Positions 5,097 through 5,630 of a stretch of DNA of 5,630 nucleotides are shown here, one piece after another. The number at the start of each line of letters is the position of its first letter. Position 1 is the stretch's first letter. Origin of the DNA: JALHNF01 sp039809305 (GTDB lineage: Bacteria; Patescibacteriota; Minisyncoccia; Phycocordibacterales; UBA5272); assembly GCA_039809305.1 (NCBI GenBank), contig JBDHUT010000038.1:1-5630 (forward strand), read 5' to 3'. Made by a program: the position numbers and the translations under genes. A model generated the notes under the pieces. It had not been told where the DNA came from. It saw only the letters and a program-made list of their open reading frames with translations, and made no database searches.

Positions 5097-5630
5097 ATCG
5101 TACTGAAATCTGTCCGGTCGTATATACCTCTACATATCTACTGTACGATCCAGACCTATTTGAAATTTTAAGAGATATACTTGATAAACTTTCATCTAAT
5201 ACACCCTTAACACTAAAGTATGCATCAGGGTTAGGTCGCACAAATACTGCGGTAACAGAAGGTTGCTCCTGTGGTCTAATGGTTCCACCAACACAACTCG
5301 GCGCACAAAGCTGGGTAATACTTTCGCCACCTGTAAGTTTAAACGTTTCGAGAATACTATCCGAATCTTTATCAGTTCCAGGGTTAAACATTTTATCTTT
5401 ATTTCTGTCTGCAAAAATAACTAATTCCTTGTCGCCAGTTTTACTAGAATCTATATCCACATGAACACCATAACCTACATCAAAATCAGCGTCGCCTTCT
5501 TCCCGTACCGAAATTCCATACACCTGCGCTTCACGAAAGACAATTGCCACCTGAGCTGTTAAATTATCGAGTGCGCTCCGGCTTCTAAACTCAGGATAAT
5601 TTGCAAGAATAATTGCTGACATCACCGTAA
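5095..5630 (-). CDS. GspH/FimT-like pseudopilin (5' end outside window)
   Basis: The frame is open to the window edge, and the visible part begins TVMSAIILANYPEF, the distal end of a pilin hydrophobic helix. The leader, the cleavage site and the first part of the helix therefore lie beyond base 5630. The in-frame GTG at 5625 is not the real start. About 178 residues are visible. DNLTAQVAIVFREAQVYGISVRE (first half of the visible domain) continues the amphipathic helix in the way of GspH/FimT-like proteins, a pattern I recall from Parcubacterial pilins. A beta-rich globular domain follows and ends RYVEVYTTGQISVR, close to the TGxvxv ending of GspH. Counting from the GTG as residue 1, D73, N75 and D77, followed by an acidic run at D85, D87 and D89, look like a calcium-binding loop, and C107/C111 form a close pair. 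It is the first visible gene of the pilin cassette. In known systems GspH sits just below the I-J-K tip. Confidence 0.82.
   Translation of the reverse strand, partial: TVMSAIILANYPEFRSRSALDNLTAQVAIVFREAQVYGISVREEGDADFDVGYGVHVDIDSSKTGDKELVIFADRNKDKMFNPGTDKDSDSILETFKLTGGESITQLCAPSCVGGTIRPQEQPSVTAVFVRPNPDAYFSVKGVLDESLSSISLKISNRSGSYSRYVEVYTTGQISVR

Larger units (their letters stand above)
1..5630 (-). other. Probable single operon: minor pilins, ligA, gatC, gatA
   Basis: Seven genes share one strand, with junctions of +6, -11, -13 (or -4), +1, +25 and +4 nt. No intergenic space could hold a promoter or an intrinsic terminator, so the promoter must be upstream of base 5630 or hidden in coding sequence, and the transcript continues beyond base 1. 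This is inferred from spacing only. Only two internal starts (the PulJ-like gene and ligA) have a recognisable AAGG site; the others seem to depend on coupling. Confidence 0.7.

Noticed and set aside
5072..5464. 130-codon open frame on the plus strand
   Set aside because: It lies opposite the PulJ-like and GspH-like genes, has no recognisable motif, and its residues are what an antisense reading of AT-rich coding sequence gives.
5623..5625. GTG as the start of the GspH-like gene
   Set aside because: It would leave a pilin without leader, cleavage site and most of its helix. The frame is open further upstream to the window edge, so the gene is simply truncated by the window.

Overview
The window reads as a compact, AT-rich (roughly 40 % GC by eye) bacterial chromosome segment. 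Every supported gene lies on the minus strand, so the operon reads from base 5630 down to base 1. I infer a member of the Candidate Phyla Radiation / Patescibacteria, most likely the Parcubacteria group. The reasons are the style of the minor pilins (for example the FYAADAGAECALYWD stretch of the PilX-like protein and REAQVYGISVR of the GspH-like one), the LigA variant motifs KIDGLK and PQWSYDN, and the order of pilins followed by ligA, gatC and gatA. This assignment rests on remembered family patterns, not a search. Five of the six visible stops are TAA and one is TGA. The TGA sits in an ATGA stop/start overlap, so the standard bacterial code fits better than the UGA=Gly code of Gracilibacteria.

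Layout in transcription order. (1) 5630-5095: a GspH/FimT-like pseudopilin whose N-terminus lies beyond the window edge. (2) 5088-4522: a PulJ/GspJ-like prepilin. (3) 4532-3966: a PilV/GspI-like prepilin. (4) 3978-3364: a PilX/GspK-like protein. (5) 3362-1344: ligA, a complete 672-residue NAD-dependent DNA ligase. (6) 1318-1043: gatC, complete. (7) 1038-1: gatA, the amidase subunit of the Asp/Glu-tRNA amidotransferase, cut off at its C-terminus by base 1. The junctions are 6 nt apart, 11 nt overlapping, 13 or 4 nt overlapping, 1 nt apart, 25 nt apart and 4 nt apart. There is no room for promoters or terminators between genes, so this looks like one polycistronic, translationally coupled transcript. 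There is no gene-free stretch longer than 25 bases.

Functionally there are two blocks. The four pilin-like proteins correspond to the H-J-I-K minor pseudopilin set, which in known type II secretion and type IV pilus systems builds the tip/priming complex; here they probably initiate or cap a type IV pilus-like fibre. The second block is housekeeping: LigA seals nicks in DNA, and GatC with GatA (and a GatB not seen here) converts mischarged Glu-tRNA(Gln) and/or Asp-tRNA(Asn) to the correct aminoacyl-tRNA. I found no RNA gene, mobile element, CRISPR array or defence gene. The most noteworthy aspects are the pilin tip cassette, with its paired cysteines and a calcium-loop-like motif, and its fusion into one operon with ligA-gatCA.
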